A stretch of 64,000 nt of DNA from Paenibacillus planticolens (GCF_013141725.1 NZ_WHNZ01000074.1:1-64000); one strand, 5' to 3'. Numbered from the stretch's first letter, positions 49,600 through 59,100 are shown. A program made the numbers and translations. Notes: a model not told the origin generated them from the sequence alone.

Positions 49600-51158
49600 A
49601 TGTCATGTTGGTAGATGATGATGTCCCGATGATCAAATACTTAACAAAACTTATTATGTGGGAATCGCTAGGGCTGCGGCTGGCTGCGACTGCGCATTCC
49701 GGGGAAAGCGCCATGCAGATTTTCCATGACACCCATCTGGATTTGGTTATTACGGATATTGGCATGCCGCAGATGGATGGGTTGGAGCTGGTCGCTCAGA
49801 TGAAAGCGCTCAAGCCTGAGCTTCAGGTCGTCTTTTTAACATGTCATGAAGAATTTCATTATGCCAGAAAAGCTGTGCAATTGGATGCTGTCGATTATTT
49901 AATTAAGGATGAATTAACAACGGAACAGTTGGGCGTGAGTCTGCGTAAGGCTATTCAATTGTTAAACGAGGCTAAGAATCAAGTAGAGGATATTGTGTAC
50001 AAACAAGACTTGATTAAAAATAAAGATTTGCTTAAGCAGATGTATTTTCAGCAGCTACTCAAAACTTCCTCGGCTACGGAAATGCTCAGCTATGGCAAGC
50101 GGTTAGGCATAAACTGGGAGCACTCGCATTTTATTATGGCGATAGGCTCTTTTCATAGGGCTTACGTTCATAAACAGTACAAATATGAGGATTTGAATCT
50201 GCTCTTATATGCTGCGGGGAACATCGCCAATGAATTATCCTTGGAATCACGGCAACAGGTGACGTTATTTGCGGATCAAGAAGGTCAAATGATATGTATC
50301 TGCAATTATCAGCCGAACCTTAGCGTGAATACGACAACCTTGTTTAAGGACTACTTATTGTCGCTGCGGGAATTGATTAGACAGTATTTGAAGATGGAAG
50401 TGTTCCTTCATTATGGCGTTAGTTTTAAAGGTGTGGAGGGCATAAGAGCAAATTACAAGGCTATGAAGCAGTGGCAGAAGTGTTCTTTCTATGAGGACGA
50501 TGACTTTGGACTTATAAAATCAGTAGAGGCCCCGTTATGGAATGCTAATCACTCCTTGGTAGAACAATGGGATCGGATCACGGAGTCCGTTAGAGATTCC
50601 CATTCAAGCAATATCACGCGGTCACTTCTCGCGTTAGAAGCCTTCGCCCGGGAGGAGCGGGTGGAGCCAGGGATGTTTCTTGCAGCATGCTCGAATCGAA
50701 TTCGCCTCATCGAATTGGAAGCCAAGCTGAACAGCGAAGAGGCGTTTCATAGCTGTCTGCTGAGATGCAAGCGACTGAAAGAGAGCCTTGAATTGCTCAA
50801 TAATAAATTAATGGAGCTCCTTGCCGTCAGAATCAATACGCGTATAGACAAAAAGCCCAAACTGCAGCAAATCGACCGTTATATTACCGATCATTTATCT
50901 GAAAATATTTCGATGGTGGATATCGCCGATTATTTGTTTTTGAATCCGAGCTATTTCTCCAGGTATTTCAAGCAGGAAACAGGGGTGAATTTCGTTGATT
51001 ATTATCATCGGTTCAAAATGAAAATTGCCTGCGGCCTGTTAAAAGAAAAACAGCACAATATTGAAATGATAGCGCTGAAATTGGGCTATATGGAACGGAC
51101 CTATTTTTCAAGAATATTTAAAAAGTATGTGGGGGTTAGCCCGAAGCAATATAAATAA
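49593..51158 (+). CDS. YesN-type response regulator with AraC DNA-binding domain
   Basis: This 521-residue protein has a receiver domain with D55 in VITDIGMPQMDG, a middle region of unknown function and a C-terminal AraC double helix-turn-helix (DYLFLNPSYFSRYFKQETG and MERTYFSRIFKKYVG). The start ATG follows GGGGGGATC and overlaps the kinase stop by seven bases, so kinase and regulator are translationally coupled. It probably controls the CUT1 transporter operon and the isomerase gene that follows. Confidence 0.92.
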   Translation: MLNVMLVDDDVPMIKYLTKLIMWESLGLRLAATAHSGESAMQIFHDTHLDLVITDIGMPQMDGLELVAQMKALKPELQVVFLTCHEEFHYARKAVQLDAVDYLIKDELTTEQLGVSLRKAIQLLNEAKNQVEDIVYKQDLIKNKDLLKQMYFQQLLKTSSATEMLSYGKRLGINWEHSHFIMAIGSFHRAYVHKQYKYEDLNLLLYAAGNIANELSLESRQQVTLFADQEGQMICICNYQPNLSVNTTTLFKDYLLSLRELIRQYLKMEVFLHYGVSFKGVEGIRANYKAMKQWQKCSFYEDDDFGLIKSVEAPLWNANHSLVEQWDRITESVRDSHSSNITRSLLALEAFAREERVEPGMFLAACSNRIRLIELEAKLNSEEAFHSCLLRCKRLKESLELLNNKLMELLAVRINTRIDKKPKLQQIDRYITDHLSENISMVDIADYLFLNPSYFSRYFKQETGVNFVDYYHRFKMKIACGLLKEKQHNIEMIALKLGYMERTYFSRIFKKYVGVSPKQYK

Positions 51159-51186
51159 AAGTAAATAAATATCTGGAGGTATGAAG

Positions 51187-52059
51187 ATGAAAATCGGGCT
51201 GAGTTCGTACAGTTTGCTGCAAGCGTTGAAATCAGGAAAAATGACCATTCTGGATGCTGTTCAGTGGGTGAAAGATAACGGCGGCGAGCATCTGGAGCTT
51301 GTACCTTACGGCTATACGCTGGTGGATAACTTGGAACTGGCGGATGCGCTCAGGGAGAAGGCCACTTCGATCGGCATTGAACTGTCGAACTACTCGATTC
51401 CCGCCAATTTTGTACAGGAGACGGAGGCGGAGTTCGAAGCGGAGATGGATCGCGTCAAGCAGCACGTTGATCTTGTGCATCGATTAGGCATGCGGCATAT
51501 GCGCCATGATGTCACAGCTTTTACACTGCCTCCGGAGAAAATGACCATCCAATACTTTGAGAACAGCTTACCGCTCATCGTTCGCGGCAGTCAGACGATT
51601 GCCGACTACGCGGCGGAATACGGCATTACGACTACGATTGAAAATCACGGTTTTTCCGTTCAAGCTAGCGACCGTGTGCAGCGTGTGCTGTTTGAGGTGA
51701 ACCGGCCTAATTTTAAAACGACACTGGATGTTGGCAATTTTATGTGCGTGGACGAAGCTCCGCTTGTCGGCGTTCGCAAAAACTTGCCTTACGCTTCTTT
51801 GATCCACTTTAAAGATTTTTATTTCAGACCGTATTATCAAGATCCGGGTGAAGGCAATTGGTTCCGGACTGCGAACGGCAACTATTTAAGAGGCGCAATC
51901 GTCGGCCATGGCGACATCGAGATCAGAGAGATCGTCAAGCTGATCAAAAACTCGGGCTATGACGGCTATGTAACCGTGGAGTTCGAAGGCATGGAAGATT
52001 GCGAATTGGGTTCACGGATCGGCATGAATAACTTAAGAACGTTATGGCATGACAATTAG
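51187..52059 (+). CDS. Sugar phosphate isomerase/epimerase-like TIM barrel protein
   Basis: This cytoplasmic protein of about 290 residues has the AP_endonuc_2/xylose-isomerase-like fold. Visible metal-site regions are TTIENHGF, TTLDVGNFM, LIHFKDFYF and a final TVEFEGMED, matching the Glu-Asp-His-Glu pattern of the family. GGAGG lies seven bases before the ATG at 51187 (ATG at 51181 is too close). The gene follows the regulator by 28 bases and is probably co-transcribed. It should act on an imported keto- or aldose sugar, often together with Gfo/Idh/MocA dehydrogenases such as those at 59230 and 60239. Confidence 0.88.
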   Translation: MKIGLSSYSLLQALKSGKMTILDAVQWVKDNGGEHLELVPYGYTLVDNLELADALREKATSIGIELSNYSIPANFVQETEAEFEAEMDRVKQHVDLVHRLGMRHMRHDVTAFTLPPEKMTIQYFENSLPLIVRGSQTIADYAAEYGITTTIENHGFSVQASDRVQRVLFEVNRPNFKTTLDVGNFMCVDEAPLVGVRKNLPYASLIHFKDFYFRPYYQDPGEGNWFRTANGNYLRGAIVGHGDIEIREIVKLIKNSGYDGYVTVEFEGMEDCELGSRIGMNNLRTLWHDN

Positions 52060-52072
52060 TTTTGTTGAAATC

Positions 52073-52114
52073 AAAGGCTGCCTTCGCTTGATATAAGCGG
52101 TTAGGCAGCCTTTT
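52073..52114. terminator. Bidirectional terminator between isomerase and sulfatase genes
   Basis: AAAGGCTGCCT / AGGCAGCCTTTT form a long stem, extended inside by CGCTT / AAGCG. Both strands have a T-run, which suits the convergent genes. Confidence 0.88.
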
Positions 52115-52132
52115 CAATGTAAGGTGACTTCC

Positions 52133-53644
52133 CTATGCACCCCAGATACGCGGCATCGGCATCGATTCTTTGCCCAGCTCGGCCCAAATATAGCACAACA
52201 GCAGCTCCGATTTGAGCGCAGCGTGTTCAGGATCGTTCCACAGATTCCGAATTTCGCCCGGATCTTCGTGCAGATCAAAGATTTCACCGTAAGTTTGATT
52301 ATAATATACGGTGATTTTGTATCGCTCGCCGACATACGTCTTCTGATGAATGGTCGTGGGCTCATGGCGGAATTCGCAGACGGCATGATTGCGGGCCTTA
52401 CCAGCTTTCCCCGTCCATACCTGGCTTTGATCAACCCCCGTCATATGGTGAGGAATAGAGATGCCTGCCATGGAGAGGAAAGTGGGGGCCAAATCGACGA
52501 GCGACTGGATGGCCGTTGACGTTTGTCCCGCAGGCACCTGTCCGGGATATCGAACGATAAAGGGAAGCTTGATGAGATCCTCGTAATGAAAGCCACCTTT
52601 ATATTGCAAACCGTGCTGACCAAAAAAGTGTCCATGATCGGTTGTAAACACCACGATGGTGTTGTCGGCGAGACCAAGCTCTTCCAGCCGGTCTAAGATC
52701 CGGCCAATATATTTATCCATACAACTAATCATTCCGTAGTAGGTTGCAACTAATTGCTTGCGCTCACTTTCAGGCAGCTTCGTGTGGGAATGATACCCAT
52801 GTATGCCAAATCCGCTCTCCCGCAAATGGGAAAAATCAGGCTCCGCCTCTTGGGTTAATCCGAAGTGTGGCGGATTCCGGTCATGCTCACCAGGTGTGAC
52901 GGTCGGTATCGTCAGTTGATCCGGGTCATACATCGTATCCCACGGAGCCGGGACCAGATAATCCGGGTGAGGGTCAAAAAAGCTGGACCACAAGAAGAAA
53001 TTATCATCGGATTCCTTGTACTGCTGCAGCAGCGCGTTCGTTCTTTCGGCGATCCAAGTGTTGTAATGGTACTCCTCCGGAATTTCCCAATGGTGGAGCT
53101 TGGAAGGGTCCATCGTACCTGTAGGCGCAAGGAAATAATCCCTCCAGTTCGTGCATCCTTTTTCCTCCATCCAAATTGCGTAATGTTGTCCAACAAGCGC
53201 TTCGTTCGTATGATTGCGGGCCAGCTCCACATGCTCGAATCCATAGAAATCTTGATCGAATGACTTCCAGAAATCAAGGTCCTGCATAAGCGGCACAGAT
53301 TCAAGCGAAGTGTAGGTTTCGGTTTCACGCAGCGGCTGGAAATGCGCTTTGCCGACTAAAGCGGTGCGATAAGCGGCTGCCTTGAAATCTTCACCGACCG
53401 TATGGCGGTCTTCGAGCAGCTTGGTGCCGAGTGTCCAAGCCCCATGTTGACTTGGGTGCATACCGGTAATGATGGAAGCGCGGGTAGGCGTACAAGTCGG
53501 ATTCGGGCAGTATGCGCGTGTAAAGGTTGTGCCTTCCTGCACCAACCGATCCAGATTGGGCGTGGAAAGCTCAGAATTAAAAGCACCCAAGGTGTCCCAG
53601 TGCTGCTGATCGCTCGTGATCAAAAGGATATTAGGTCTTTTCAA
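52133..53644 (-). CDS. Cytoplasmic type I sulfatase
   Basis: This 503-residue sulfatase begins NILLITSDQQHWD, with metal-binding Asp, and carries the formylglycine motif C51-T-P-T-R. This cysteine must be oxidised to formylglycine for activity. Additional family features are FTTDHGHFFGQHG and the C-terminal GEIFDLHEDPGEIRN. There is no signal peptide, so it should desulfate imported material or small sulfated sugars. The TTG start follows AAAGGAG eight bases upstream. It is transcribed divergently from the AraC gene at 53774, which likely controls it. Its presence hints that the target glycan is sulfated, although a sulfatase-fold phosphoesterase is possible. Confidence 0.92.
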   Translation of the reverse strand: MKRPNILLITSDQQHWDTLGAFNSELSTPNLDRLVQEGTTFTRAYCPNPTCTPTRASIITGMHPSQHGAWTLGTKLLEDRHTVGEDFKAAAYRTALVGKAHFQPLRETETYTSLESVPLMQDLDFWKSFDQDFYGFEHVELARNHTNEALVGQHYAIWMEEKGCTNWRDYFLAPTGTMDPSKLHHWEIPEEYHYNTWIAERTNALLQQYKESDDNFFLWSSFFDPHPDYLVPAPWDTMYDPDQLTIPTVTPGEHDRNPPHFGLTQEAEPDFSHLRESGFGIHGYHSHTKLPESERKQLVATYYGMISCMDKYIGRILDRLEELGLADNTIVVFTTDHGHFFGQHGLQYKGGFHYEDLIKLPFIVRYPGQVPAGQTSTAIQSLVDLAPTFLSMAGISIPHHMTGVDQSQVWTGKAGKARNHAVCEFRHEPTTIHQKTYVGERYKITVYYNQTYGEIFDLHEDPGEIRNLWNDPEHAALKSELLLCYIWAELGKESMPMPRIWGA

Positions 53645-53719
53645 AGTGTTTTCTCCTTTCTAATATGTAGATAGGGATATTTGATTTAAGTATAAGCGGG
53701 ATAAGGTTATATCAAAATG

Positions 53720-53747
53720 ACATAATGTTTTAAGTTTGTCATTATGT
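53720..53747. promoter_or_regulatory. Inverted repeat in the sulfatase/AraC divergent region
   Basis: ACATAATG and CATTATGT are separated by 12 bases. They lie between the divergent starts at 53644 and 53774, which suggests an operator for the adjacent AraC protein. Confidence 0.4.
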
Positions 53748-53773
53748 TGGATATAGGGAAAGGGTGAGGAGCC

Positions 53774-54625
53774 GTGCAAGAATATACGCTGGAATATGCG
53801 GATTACTGGTTTTCGCTGCCGCAGCCTGTGCAAACAGCGGGAGGCTGCTGGATTGTAAGGGCGGGGCAGAATGAAGCAAAGCCCAATTATGTGGCAGGCC
53901 CGAAAGTCATTAACCAGACAAGCTTCCATTGGATCATGCAGGGGAAGGTCAAGGTTTCCACAAATAATCAGACGATTGTGCTCTCGAAAGGCGATCTGTT
54001 CTGCCTATTTCCCCATCGGTCTTACACCTATGAAATGGTCCAGCATTCGGAGGCGAAACCGCTAAAAATGGTCTGGCTGGCCATGGAAGGCAATCAGCTT
54101 CCTTACCTAACAGCGCAACTTGGACTCACTACGGAGACGTTTTGGTTGAAAGAGATCGTAAATAATGAAATCGTAAGCGCCTTGCGGAGTATACTCGAAG
54201 CGGTTAGCCGGCCGGAAAAAGATGCTTTTCGTGAGCAAAGTTTACTGTATGATTTGTTTTGGAAAATGATGAACGCAACCATACGTTCAGCACCGGCAAG
54301 AAAGGCAGGCTGGCTTGACGATGTGAAGGATTATTTGGATTTGCATGCGACAGAACAAATTCGAATTGAAGATGCCGCCCGTTTAGTCGGCGTTCATCGC
54401 TCTCATCTGTTCACTTCGTTCCGCAAGCAATTCGGGGTGTCGCCGCAGCAGTATTTGCAGAAAATAAAGCTGGAAAAAGGGGCAAGCTTGCTGAGAGAGA
54501 CAGCTTTATCCGTAACGGAAATCGCTTTATCGCTCGGATATCCGGAGCTATATTCCTTTACCCGCTCGTTTACCAAATACTTTGGCGTTTCACCTAGCAC
54601 TTATAGGGGGAGGGTGATTGGATGA
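53774..54625 (+). CDS. AraC-family transcriptional regulator (cupin + HTH)
   Basis: This 283-residue regulator has an N-terminal AraC-type cupin ligand-binding domain (about 15-170) and a C-terminal AraC double helix-turn-helix (RLVGVHRSHLFTSFRKQFG, then SLGYPELYSFTRSFTKYFG). The GTG start follows AGGAG, though closely spaced. It is divergent from the sulfatase and is probably its sugar-responsive regulator. Confidence 0.9.
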   Translation: MQEYTLEYADYWFSLPQPVQTAGGCWIVRAGQNEAKPNYVAGPKVINQTSFHWIMQGKVKVSTNNQTIVLSKGDLFCLFPHRSYTYEMVQHSEAKPLKMVWLAMEGNQLPYLTAQLGLTTETFWLKEIVNNEIVSALRSILEAVSRPEKDAFREQSLLYDLFWKMMNATIRSAPARKAGWLDDVKDYLDLHATEQIRIEDAARLVGVHRSHLFTSFRKQFGVSPQQYLQKIKLEKGASLLRETALSVTEIALSLGYPELYSFTRSFTKYFGVSPSTYRGRVIG

Positions 54626-54668
54626 AAATGGTAATTGAAGCCGTTATCTGCAAAATGCAATCCCGTGA

Positions 54669-55475
54669 TTAGTCTTTTAGACGGCGGAATGCGCTGGGGG
54701 ACAAACCATACTTCCGTTTAAACAATTTGGAAAAGTGAAATTCATCATAAAATTGCAAGTGGGCGGCAATTTCCTTAAGGGAAACGTTCGTCGTTTCCAG
54801 AGATACTTTGGCCGATTCGAGCTTTAGATTCAAGATGTAATCGCTGGGAGATTGGCCCGTTATCGAGCGGAAGCGGGAGAAGAACGTTGTTCGCGACAAG
54901 CCGCTTTGTGCGATGAGCTCTTCGATCCGAATGGCTTTGTTCATATTTCGATGAATATAGATTAATATGTTGTTGAGCTCGGTATGGCGGGAGGAAGGGG
55001 CTGCCGAATGCTCTTTAGCGAAAAGGAGCAGCAATTCTTGCAGGATCATATTCGCTGAATAGGCGTAGCCAAAAGGTTCGGCAATCAACGTATCGATCAT
55101 ACGTTCACACAATTGAATGGCATCCGCCACTTTCCCCGTTGCTATTACACGGCCGACAGGCAGCTGCAGGAAGGGCATGACATCCAAGGAGCTGAAGTCA
55201 AGAAAATAAAACTTCCAATCGTTATTTTGGCATCTGTACGTAGAAGGAATCGCCTCTTGGACGAAAAAACAGGTGCCTGCGTGCAATTCGTGATGCTGCT
55301 CCCCTTGAGAAAGAATACCTTTCCCTTCGTAGGTAATAAACAGACCTGGAACATCAAACCCTTTCCCCTTGCTGATGTTGTAGGTGTCGTTTGCCTGAAC
55401 TTTCCAAATGGAAATAAATTGCGGAAGCGGAATAGGTTCTCTATCTAAACCGTACGGGATATTCATATAGGACAT
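54669..55475 (-). CDS. AraC-family transcriptional regulator (cupin + HTH)
   Basis: This protein of about 268 residues has an N-terminal cupin (GKGILSQGEQHHELHAGT region) and a C-terminal HTH_18 (AQSGLSRTTFFSRFRSITG and FYDEFHFSKLFKRKYG). The ATG at 55475 follows AAGGAGAT; upstream in-frame ATGs lack a site. It is convergent with the preceding AraC gene and divergent from the dioxygenase gene, which is its likely target. Confidence 0.88.
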   Translation of the reverse strand: MSYMNIPYGLDREPIPLPQFISIWKVQANDTYNISKGKGFDVPGLFITYEGKGILSQGEQHHELHAGTCFFVQEAIPSTYRCQNNDWKFYFLDFSSLDVMPFLQLPVGRVIATGKVADAIQLCERMIDTLIAEPFGYAYSANMILQELLLLFAKEHSAAPSSRHTELNNILIYIHRNMNKAIRIEELIAQSGLSRTTFFSRFRSITGQSPSDYILNLKLESAKVSLETTNVSLKEIAAHLQFYDEFHFSKLFKRKYGLSPSAFRRLKD

Positions 55476-55650
55476 GCTGCTTATCTCCTTGAAAAATGTT
55501 CTGTGGTACATTGAATTTGAAGTATTGACTATAAAATGTGATTCCTACACGTACAATTATACATGTAATAGCAACTTGAATCCATGGATGAAAGCGTGTT
55601 TTCCGCTTACACTTAAATCAGATGCCACACATAAAGGAGTGTATGTAATC

Positions 55651-56475
55651 ATGATGGTGAAAGTAGGAAATCGCGAATTAGAGATGGATGGCAAGCAGTT
55701 GACGGAGCTTAGAAGCTCCAACGATATTATGCATGATAAGCAGGCGCTGCGGGAGCGGATGGAGGAAGACGGATATTTGCTGATCCGCGGATTTCATGAC
55801 CGGGATAAAGTGCTTCAGGCCCGAACGAGCATTTTAGAAAAAATGGAACGGATGGGCAAGCTGGACCGGGATACACAGCTGGAAGAAGGCGTCATGGCCG
55901 ACGGCAGCAAAACCATTTTCATGGGAGGAACGAATGAAGATCTGCCCGCGCTGTTGAATGTATTGAATGGCGAACATATCATGGGCTTTTTCGATGAATT
56001 CCTTGCCGAGCAGTCGCTTACGTATCATTACAAATGGCTCCGCGCCGTAGGCAAAGGCGATTTTACGGGAGCTCATTACGATATTGTGTATATGGGGAGA
56101 GGAACTCAGAACGTTTACACCGTATGGTCGCCTCTGGGAGACGTATCGTATGAGATGGGTGGACTGGCTATTTGCCTAGGTTCCCACCGTTTCGAATCGT
56201 TGAAACAATCGTATGGCTCCAAAGACTCGGATCGCGATGGAATCGGCCACTATACCGATGACCCGCTTGTCATTACAGAGAAGTTTGGCGGTCAGTGGGC
56301 GACAACGGAATTTCAGGCTGGGGATGTGCTGATATTCGGCATGTTTTTGATGCACTGTTCGCTGGAGAATACGACCAATCTCTACCGGCTAAGTGTAGAT
56401 GCCAGATACCAGTCAGCCAGCGAGAAGGTCGACGAACGATGGAGCGGCAAAAAGCCGAAGGGGCACTTTAAATAA
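55651..56475 (+). CDS. Phytanoyl-CoA dioxygenase (PhyH) family Fe(II)/2-oxoglutarate oxygenase
   Basis: This 274-residue cytoplasmic protein has the double-stranded beta-helix of PhyH enzymes. The iron ligands appear to be H142-Y-D144 in GAHYDIV and the distal H235 in FLMHCS. A downstream Arg in LYRLSVD should bind 2-oxoglutarate. AAAGGAG lies 11 bases before the ATG. Such genes occur in Paenibacillus sugar clusters next to AraC regulators, but the substrate is unknown. Confidence 0.88.
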   Translation: MMVKVGNRELEMDGKQLTELRSSNDIMHDKQALRERMEEDGYLLIRGFHDRDKVLQARTSILEKMERMGKLDRDTQLEEGVMADGSKTIFMGGTNEDLPALLNVLNGEHIMGFFDEFLAEQSLTYHYKWLRAVGKGDFTGAHYDIVYMGRGTQNVYTVWSPLGDVSYEMGGLAICLGSHRFESLKQSYGSKDSDRDGIGHYTDDPLVITEKFGGQWATTEFQAGDVLIFGMFLMHCSLENTTNLYRLSVDARYQSASEKVDERWSGKKPKGHFK

Positions 56476-56488
56476 GATTCTAAAAGCA

Positions 56489-56530
56489 GAAGCGGCTTAG
56501 GACTAGTAATAACGTTCTAAGCTGCTTTTG
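56489..56530 (+). terminator. Rho-independent terminator after the dioxygenase gene
   Basis: AGCGGCTTAG / CTAAGCTGCT (one G-T wobble) is followed by TTTTG, with a matching A-rich 5' side. Confidence 0.75.
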
Positions 56531-56603
56531 CCATTCATACATTACTAGTTTTATTGTAAGCAGCCGGTCGCAACTGACCTAGCCGAAGGTGAGGTCGACG
56601 CCC

Positions 56604-56825
56604 ATGCATAGGATGTTGGAGTCTGACGCGGATCTATTTGCCGCAGCGTTATCCCAAACGACGGTTTCCGTGCTGCAAACGGACGCTGACGGTGTTTACT
56701 GCGAAGTAGACCGCGGAATTATCGAGAAATTCACGGACAAATCCGTCAGATTAAGTACAATAACGGATGAAATTGCCTATTACTACAGGGATGATGGGAC
56801 ACTCTTTCGCGTGGAAACGGCCTGA
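56604..56825 (+). CDS. Small protein of unknown function (73 aa)
   Basis: The ATG at 56604 follows AAGGTGAGG. The 73-residue product is acidic, has no signal peptide and contains a repeating alternate hydrophobic pattern that ends in RDDGTLFRVETA. I do not recognise the family. It lies 74 bases upstream of the secreted stalk-domain protein and may share its transcript. Confidence 0.65.
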   Translation: MHRMLESDADLFAAALSQTTVSVLQTDADGVYCEVDRGIIEKFTDKSVRLSTITDEIAYYYRDDGTLFRVETA

Positions 56826-56899
56826 ATGGGCGGATAGCTTTCGAATTATTTAACGATAGGCTGTAAAATGGCCGACAACTGAAATGGAGGTTGATATTG

Positions 56900-58036
56900 T
56901 TGGGTAAATGGAAAGCGGGAACGGTCGGATTCGTCTGTGGAGCCTTATTCTTCTCAGGGCTTACCTACGCGGCGACCCCGGTCGGCATAGACGTTTATTT
57001 TCGAAAATTACAGTATTTTTTCGACGGTGTGAACAAACAGCCGCCGCAAGATTTGCAAGGTTTCATTTACAAGGATACGACGTACGTACCTCTGCGATTT
57101 TTGTCTGAATCGTTGGGGAAACCGGTCTCATGGGATGATGCGACAAGCTCGATTTATGTAGGGGATAAGCCGAGCCAGAGTTCTTCGCCAGGATCAGCGG
57201 CATTGCAAGTTTTTCCTAAGGATAATCCGTGGAATACGGACATTTCCAAATATCCGGTACATAAGAATTCTAAGCAGTATATGGCCTCCATTGGATTGAA
57301 CACCAGTATGCATGCTGATTTCGGCACCACATGGCAAGGAGCCGATATCGGGATTCCGTATACGATTGTGAACGGCGATCAGCCGAAAGTGAACGTTACC
57401 TTTACGGACTATGGTGACGAGAGCGAACCGGGTCCTTATCCGATACCGGCCAACGCGCCGATTGAGGGCGGTCCTGACAGCGACGGCGACCGGCATGTCA
57501 TTGTTGTCGATAAAGACAATCAATTGCTGTATGAATTGTACAACGCACACTACACGCCAACCGGTTGGAAAGCTTCGAACGGAGCGAAGTGGGATTTGAA
57601 ATCAAACGCGCTCCGGCCCAAGTACTGGACTTCCGCCGACGCAGCCGGACTGCCGATCTTCCCGGGGCTCGTCCGTTATGATGAAGCCTCTGCCGGCGAA
57701 ATCAACCATGCGCTGCGGTTCACGGTCTCAAAGACGCAGCACGGTTTTATCGCCCCAGCCACCCACTTTGCTTCGAACAGTACCGATCCGAATCTGCCGC
57801 CAATGGGACTAAGGCTGAGGCTGCGGGCCGATTTCGACATATCCGGCTATTCGTCTACGAATCAGGCGATCCTTCGAGCGATGAAGAAATATGGCATGAT
57901 CGTCGCGGACAACGGCAGCAATCTCTACGTGAGCGGGGCGCCTGACCCGAAATGGGATGACAATGACTTGCATAAGCTCGGTCAGCTCAAAGGCAGTGAT
58001 TTTGAGGCCGTGGACACCGGTCCAATTGAAAAATAA
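56900..58036 (+). CDS. Secreted protein with copper-amine-oxidase N-terminal (stalk) domain and unknown C-terminal domain
   Basis: The protein is about 378 residues. A signal peptide (about 1-25) is followed by a copper amine oxidase stalk domain (YKDTTYVPLRFLSESLG, VSWDDATSSIYVG), common in secreted Paenibacillus proteins. The rest (about 100-378) is a single domain with DSDGDRHVIVVDKDN and a segment ending ALRFTVSKTQHGFIAP; I do not recognise its function. The start is one of two adjacent TTG codons (56897 or 56900) behind GGAGG. Confidence 0.82.
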   Translation: MGKWKAGTVGFVCGALFFSGLTYAATPVGIDVYFRKLQYFFDGVNKQPPQDLQGFIYKDTTYVPLRFLSESLGKPVSWDDATSSIYVGDKPSQSSSPGSAALQVFPKDNPWNTDISKYPVHKNSKQYMASIGLNTSMHADFGTTWQGADIGIPYTIVNGDQPKVNVTFTDYGDESEPGPYPIPANAPIEGGPDSDGDRHVIVVDKDNQLLYELYNAHYTPTGWKASNGAKWDLKSNALRPKYWTSADAAGLPIFPGLVRYDEASAGEINHALRFTVSKTQHGFIAPATHFASNSTDPNLPPMGLRLRLRADFDISGYSSTNQAILRAMKKYGMIVADNGSNLYVSGAPDPKWDDNDLHKLGQLKGSDFEAVDTGPIEK

Positions 58037-58076
58037 CGCTGCAGCTTATGTACATCAAAGAGGATGTATAACAGGA

Positions 58077-58134
58077 AAATCTCCCACTAAATGGCTCTGA
58101 CAGGCATCTGCAGTCAGATTAGAGGGAGATTTTT
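58077..58134 (+). terminator. Rho-independent terminator after the stalk-domain gene
   Basis: AAATCTCCC and GGGAGATTT enclose an inner stem (TCTGAC / GTCAGA), followed by a T-run. Confidence 0.8.
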
Positions 58135-58224
58135 CCTTTAAATTGACTGCAGAAGCAAAATTGCACAAAGAGGGCATCTCATAAGTCATGAAAATGACTG
58201 GGGACACCCACCCTTTAGTTCACA

Positions 58225-59100
58225 TCAGCTCTCCCACAGCAGCTTCCTCACATACTCCTTCGGCGTGCAGCCATTGTAACGCTTAAAGAGCTCGTAGAAA
58301 TGAGCCATATTCTCGATGCCGACGGCAACTGCGATCTCGGTGACAATCTCCGTTTTGGTGATGAGCATCTGTTCGGCTTTCCGAATTCTTTGCCGGTTCA
58401 CATAATCGGTGAACGAGAGGCCGACGCATTTTTTGAAAAATTTGGAGAAGTACGTGTAGCTCATGCCGGCAATCCGGCTAACTTCTTCCATTTCGATTTT
58501 TTTTCCTAAATGCGCCTCGACATAGTCCAGGATAGGTTTCATGACGGCTGCATCCACAAAGCCGAACGGCTGAAGCAGTTCTCTCCGGTCGTGGCGCAGC
58601 AGCGTTAGCAGCAAATGCTTGATATGCATGCTCATGGCGATTTCATAGCCTTTTGTTTTGTCCATCATTTCAGCATGAATGTCGATGATGATCCGGCCGA
58701 TCTCTCGTTTTGCGTGCTCATTTTCGAGGAACATGTAGTTCAGGTCTTCGAGAGGCCGCACCATTTCCGAAAAATGCCGGTAATACATCATCATCGCAGG
58801 GTCGAAATAAGGCTGAAGATCGACGTGCAGCACGATATAAACGAGCGCTTCGTCCTCAGGCTTGCTGCTAATATGGAGCTGGGAGGAGCCGATCAGGACG
58901 ACATCGCCCGGTGAAAGGCGGTACAGATTGTCCGGGGTGCGAATGTCAAGCTTACCCTGCTGCACAACAATTAACTCGACCTCTTTATGATAATGCCATT
59001 GCTGTCCGAGCGGCCTTTTCGGATCTGTATTGTTGAACTGCCAGACTTTCATACATAGATGCTCATTTTGATAATGAATCGGTTCTTTAAAAGTTTCCAT
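58225..59100 (-). CDS. AraC-family transcriptional regulator (cupin + HTH)
   Basis: This protein of about 291 residues has an N-terminal cupin (QQWHYHKEVELIVVQQG, RLSPGDVVLIG) and a C-terminal AraC double helix-turn-helix (RIAGMSYTYFSKFFKKCVG, VGIENMAHFYELFKRYNG). I chose the ATG at 59100 because AAGGTGAT precedes it by seven bases; an ATG at 59160 is possible. It is divergent from the two dehydrogenase genes. Confidence 0.86.
   Translation of the reverse strand: METFKEPIHYQNEHLCMKVWQFNNTDPKRPLGQQWHYHKEVELIVVQQGKLDIRTPDNLYRLSPGDVVLIGSSQLHISSKPEDEALVYIVLHVDLQPYFDPAMMMYYRHFSEMVRPLEDLNYMFLENEHAKREIGRIIIDIHAEMMDKTKGYEIAMSMHIKHLLLTLLRHDRRELLQPFGFVDAAVMKPILDYVEAHLGKKIEMEEVSRIAGMSYTYFSKFFKKCVGLSFTDYVNRQRIRKAEQMLITKTEIVTEIAVAVGIENMAHFYELFKRYNGCTPKEYVRKLLWES

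Noticed and set aside
55474..55650. N-terminal extension of the dioxygenase
   Set aside because: The extra 59 residues lack a ribosome binding site and overlap the regulatory region of the divergent AraC gene; AAAGGAG supports the ATG at 55651.
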